A DNA stretch of 7,814 bases from positions 1-7,814 of the forward strand of contig NZ_WQLB01000063.1 of the NCBI RefSeq assembly GCF_009755355.1, read 5' to 3'. The notes beneath the pieces are model-generated. The model saw nothing but the letters and a program-made list of their open reading frames with translations, did not search any database and was not told the origin of the DNA. Source of the stretch: Deinococcus arboris. GTDB lineage: Bacteria > Deinococcota > Deinococci > Deinococcales > Deinococcaceae. Position numbers and translations under genes: made by a program. This document shows, one piece after another, positions 5,885 to 7,814 of the stretch (position 1 is the first letter of the stretch; the number at the start of each line of letters is the position of its first letter).

Positions 5885-5931
5885 CGGGCCACCCCGGACA
5901 GACCCGGAACCGTCAGACCGGACGCGCTCAT
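5881..5931 (-). CDS. 16-codon coupling mini-ORF between the two permeases
   Basis: The ATG at 5931-5929 overlaps the stop of the upstream permease as ATGA. The frame encodes MSASGLTVPGLSGVAR, and its TGA (5883-5881) overlaps the GTG of the downstream permease as GTGA. It fills exactly the 43-base gap that would otherwise break translational coupling in the operon. It may only relay ribosomes, and the peptide itself may have no role. There is only a weak GGTGGG-like ribosome site before it. It could equally be chance. Confidence 0.35.
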   Translation of the reverse strand: MSASGLTVPGLSGVAR

Positions 5932-6731
5932 GCGCCCACCGCCCCGTAGCGGCGTAGCCCCGCGCGCCACACCCACAGGCGCAGCAGCACAAAAATGACC
6001 CCCCAGCCCAGCAGCACCGCCGCGCCCTGCCCGGCCTGCTCGGCCGTGGCCTTGCCGGACAGCAGCTGCGCGGGCAAGCCCAGCATGTACGGGAAAGGGG
6101 TCCAGACCGCCACGCGCTGCACCCATTCGGGGTAAAAGGCCAGCGGCGCAAACATGCCGCCCAGCGCGGCGTACAGCAGCCACACGAGTTCCTGAAAACT
6201 GGTGGAACTGTCAGTCCAGAAGGCCAGCAGGCCAATCAGGTATTCCCACAGGAAGCGCACAGTAAAGCCCAGCGCCGCCAGCCCCACCACCGCCGGGTAC
6301 ACCCACCACTCGCGGGTAAACTGCGCCCCGGCCAGCCACGCAAACAGGGCGACCAGCGCCAGCAGCGCGGGCAGGCGCACAAAGCGCTCGGCGACGTGTC
6401 CAATAAAGTACGACCAGAACGGGTCCAGAGGCCGCAGCAGCCAGGGCGAGAGCTGCCCCTGGCGAATGGCCGGGTCCAGTTCATGCGCCACCCAGACCAC
6501 CATCAGCTGCGAGACCAGCCAGGTCGCCAGAAAGTAGGTGGCGAACTCGGCCGGCGAGTAGCCGCGCACCTGCCCGCCCGGCGCGGCCGCCGCCTGCGCC
6601 ATCCACACCAGCATCATGACAAGTGACAGGGTGCCCGAGAGCATCCAGATAATCACCTCAGCGCGGTACTCGGCCATCAGGGCAAACTGCGTGGAAAACA
6701 GCACGCGCAGCCGGCGCCACGCCCAGGTCAC
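5928..6731 (-). CDS. ABC-2 family transporter permease (COG4587-like)
   Basis: A 267-residue membrane protein, the other half of the exporter channel. The start is the GTG at 6731-6729, which overlaps the ATPase stop as GTGA and has GAGG (6742-6739) 7 bases upstream. An N-terminal amphipathic helix (MTWAWRRLRVLFSTQF) leads into AEYRAEVIIWML, a hallmark of this permease family. About six membrane segments follow (roughly 26-46, 62-82, 118-137, 143-165, 178-198, 235-255). The conserved cytoplasmic loop IRQGQLSPWLLRPLDP (89-104) is the likely contact with the ATPase, and FWTDSSTSFQEL (171-182) is also typical. It differs from the downstream permease in sequence, so the transporter is a heterodimer of permeases. 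The length is normal and nothing is disrupted. Confidence 0.91.
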   Translation of the reverse strand: MTWAWRRLRVLFSTQFALMAEYRAEVIIWMLSGTLSLVMMLVWMAQAAAAPGGQVRGYSPAEFATYFLATWLVSQLMVVWVAHELDPAIRQGQLSPWLLRPLDPFWSYFIGHVAERFVRLPALLALVALFAWLAGAQFTREWWVYPAVVGLAALGFTVRFLWEYLIGLLAFWTDSSTSFQELVWLLYAALGGMFAPLAFYPEWVQRVAVWTPFPYMLGLPAQLLSGKATAEQAGQGAAVLLGWGVIFVLLRLWVWRAGLRRYGAVGA

Positions 6732-7762
6732 AGCGCGGCCTCGGGGGCCGGGTGGGCAGAGGCCGGCGCCGAGCGGGCACCAAACAGCTCGGCCATCACG
6801 GTTTCGATGGGCGGGTCCTCGACCGTCAGGTCGGCCACATCCAGCCCCGAGAGTAGCCGCGCGGCGCGTTCGCTGACCTCGCCGCGCGGCACTGTCAGTT
6901 CGGCGCTCAGGCCGTCGCTGGACACCACCTGGCCGAACGCCGCCAGTTCGTCACTGGTCGCGGGGCGGCGCAGTTGCAGCCGGATGGTCTTGCCGCCGCT
7001 GCCACGTTCGGTCAGGGCGTGCAGGTCACCGTCAAACACCAGTTGCCCGGCGTCAATCACCAGCACGCGCTGGGCCAGGGCGGTCACGTCGGCCATGTAG
7101 TGGCTGGTGAGCATCACGGTAGCGCCGTGGCGCTCGTTGTACTCGCGCACAAAGGCCCGCACGGCTTCCTGCATATTCACGTCCAGGCCGATGGTGGGCT
7201 CGTCCAGAAACAGCACCTTCGGGCGGTGCAGCAGGGCGGCGGCCAGTTCGCACTTCATGCGCTCGCCCAGAGACAGCTTGCGCACCTGCTTTTTCAGGAT
7301 GCCCTCCAGCCCCAGCACCTCGGTAAATTCAGCCATCGTGGCGCGGTACTGCTGGTCGGGAATCTCGTAAACGGCCTGGTTGATCAGAAAGGAGTCCAGG
7401 GCGGGCAGGTCCCACATCAGCTGCTGTTTTTGCCCCATGACGAGGGTGATGGTTTTCAGGAAGGCGCGTTCGCGGCGCCGGGGCTCGAACCCTGCCACCC
7501 GCGCCGACCCGCCCGATGGATGCAGCAGCCCCGAGAGTATCTTGAGGGTGGTCGTCTTGCCGGCGCCGTTGGGCCCTAAAAAACCCACAATCTCGCCGGG
7601 GGCCAGCTCAAAGGAGACGCCGCGCACCGCCTCCACCTGCCGGGTTTTGCGGTTCACGAACGCTTTGACACTGCCCACAAACCCCGGCTCCTTGTCGTGG
7701 ACAGCGTAACTTTTACTCAGGCCTTGCACCTGAACGGCGGCGCTGGATGGCTGGCTGGTCAT
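6728..7762 (-). CDS. ABC transporter ATP-binding protein (COG4586-like)
   Basis: A 344-residue cytoplasmic ATPase that powers the two downstream permeases. The ATG at 7762-7760 is preferred to one 14 codons upstream because GAGG (7772-7769) lies 6 bases before it and the extra residues are atypical. All nucleotide-binding elements are present: Walker A GPNGAGKTT (63-71, K69), Q-loop Q111 in VMGQKQQLMWDLP, signature LSLGERMKCELAAALLHRP (163-181), Walker B VLFLDEP (D187, catalytic E188), D-loop IGLD (191-194) and switch H221 in TSHYMADV. The insert between the first strand and Walker A (about 22-45, KEPGFVGSVKAFVNRK) and the LSLGER signature are typical of COG4586 ATPases rather than generic ABC-2 ATPases. 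A C-terminal regulatory extension (about 256-344) follows. From memory, the cyanobacterial relatives Slr1901/Slr0610/Slr1174 confer viologen resistance. The substrate here is unknown. Confidence 0.95.
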   Translation of the reverse strand: MTSQPSSAAVQVQGLSKSYAVHDKEPGFVGSVKAFVNRKTRQVEAVRGVSFELAPGEIVGFLGPNGAGKTTTLKILSGLLHPSGGSARVAGFEPRRRERAFLKTITLVMGQKQQLMWDLPALDSFLINQAVYEIPDQQYRATMAEFTEVLGLEGILKKQVRKLSLGERMKCELAAALLHRPKVLFLDEPTIGLDVNMQEAVRAFVREYNERHGATVMLTSHYMADVTALAQRVLVIDAGQLVFDGDLHALTERGSGGKTIRLQLRRPATSDELAAFGQVVSSDGLSAELTVPRGEVSERAARLLSGLDVADLTVEDPPIETVMAELFGARSAPASAHPAPEAAL

Positions 7763-7772
7763 AGGTGGCCTC

Positions 7773-7778
7773 AGCCTA
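7773..7778 (-). promoter_or_regulatory. Possible -10 box upstream of the ABC operon
   Basis: TAGGCT, the same hexamer found before the ene-reductase start, lies 10 bases before the ATPase ATG. A TTGCCG (4 of 6 to TTGACA) lies 20 bases further upstream, too far for ideal spacing. A normal Shine-Dalgarno sequence lies between, so the transcript start must be upstream of it, which this box would barely allow. This is a weak call. Confidence 0.22.
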
Positions 7779-7814
7779 GAGCAGCGGTCCCTGCCCGGCG
7801 GCAAGGTGCGCCTA

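Noticed and set aside
5885..6235. 117-codon N-terminal extension of the second permease frame
   Set aside because: It lies wholly inside the first permease in another frame and its sequence is cysteine/arginine-rich noise; the family N-terminus begins at the GTG at 5884.
1..7814. CRISPR array, rRNA, insertion sequence or phage genes
   Set aside because: No regularly spaced repeats, transposase, integrase or rRNA-like sequence is seen in any frame.

Overview
The window comes from a GC-rich bacterium and is most likely a Deinococcus (Deinococcota) chromosome. That assignment is inferred from base composition, from the gene set (a TROVE/Ro-like vWA protein beside an ARPP-like protein, a thermophilic-like Old Yellow Enzyme, a COG4586/4587/3694-type ABC cassette) and from -10-like hexamers placed directly at start codons with no Shine-Dalgarno sequence. 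No taxonomic marker gene is present. All six genes that can be supported lie on the minus strand. Open frames on the plus strand are shadows of them.

Read in the direction of transcription (right to left), the layout is as follows. (1) 7762-5096 is a tightly packed three-gene ABC-2 exporter operon: an ATPase and two different membrane permeases. The genes are joined by GTGA/ATGA stop-start overlaps, and a 16-codon mini-ORF bridges the two permeases. (2) 5095-4919 is intergenic. (3) 4918-4334 is an unrecognised 194-residue soluble helical protein with a possible leaderless start. (4) 4333-3954 is a 380-base gap rich in perfect inverted repeats (two 13-bp pairs plus 10-, 9- and 8-bp pairs), the most unexplained non-coding structure in the window. 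(5) 3953-2871 is an Old Yellow Enzyme-family FMN ene-reductase of the YqjM/XenA class, with all key active-site residues present. (6) 2870-2544 is a gap with two GC-rich hairpins. (7) 2543-1122 is a vWA protein with an intact MIDAS behind an alpha-helical N-terminal region resembling TROVE/Ro proteins. It overlaps by 14 bases (8) a gene running from 1135 off the left edge, whose product resembles the ARPP (DUF6569-like) family with an added helical C-terminal region.

The exporter should work as one membrane complex: two ATPase copies driving a permease heterodimer, substrate unknown, with a viologen-exporter relative known in cyanobacteria. The vWA and ARPP-like proteins are translationally coupled and probably act together. 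By family knowledge this points to RNA binding, quality control or repair, but nothing in the window proves it. This pair is the best candidate here for a poorly described system. The ene-reductase and the orphan protein look like separate transcription units.
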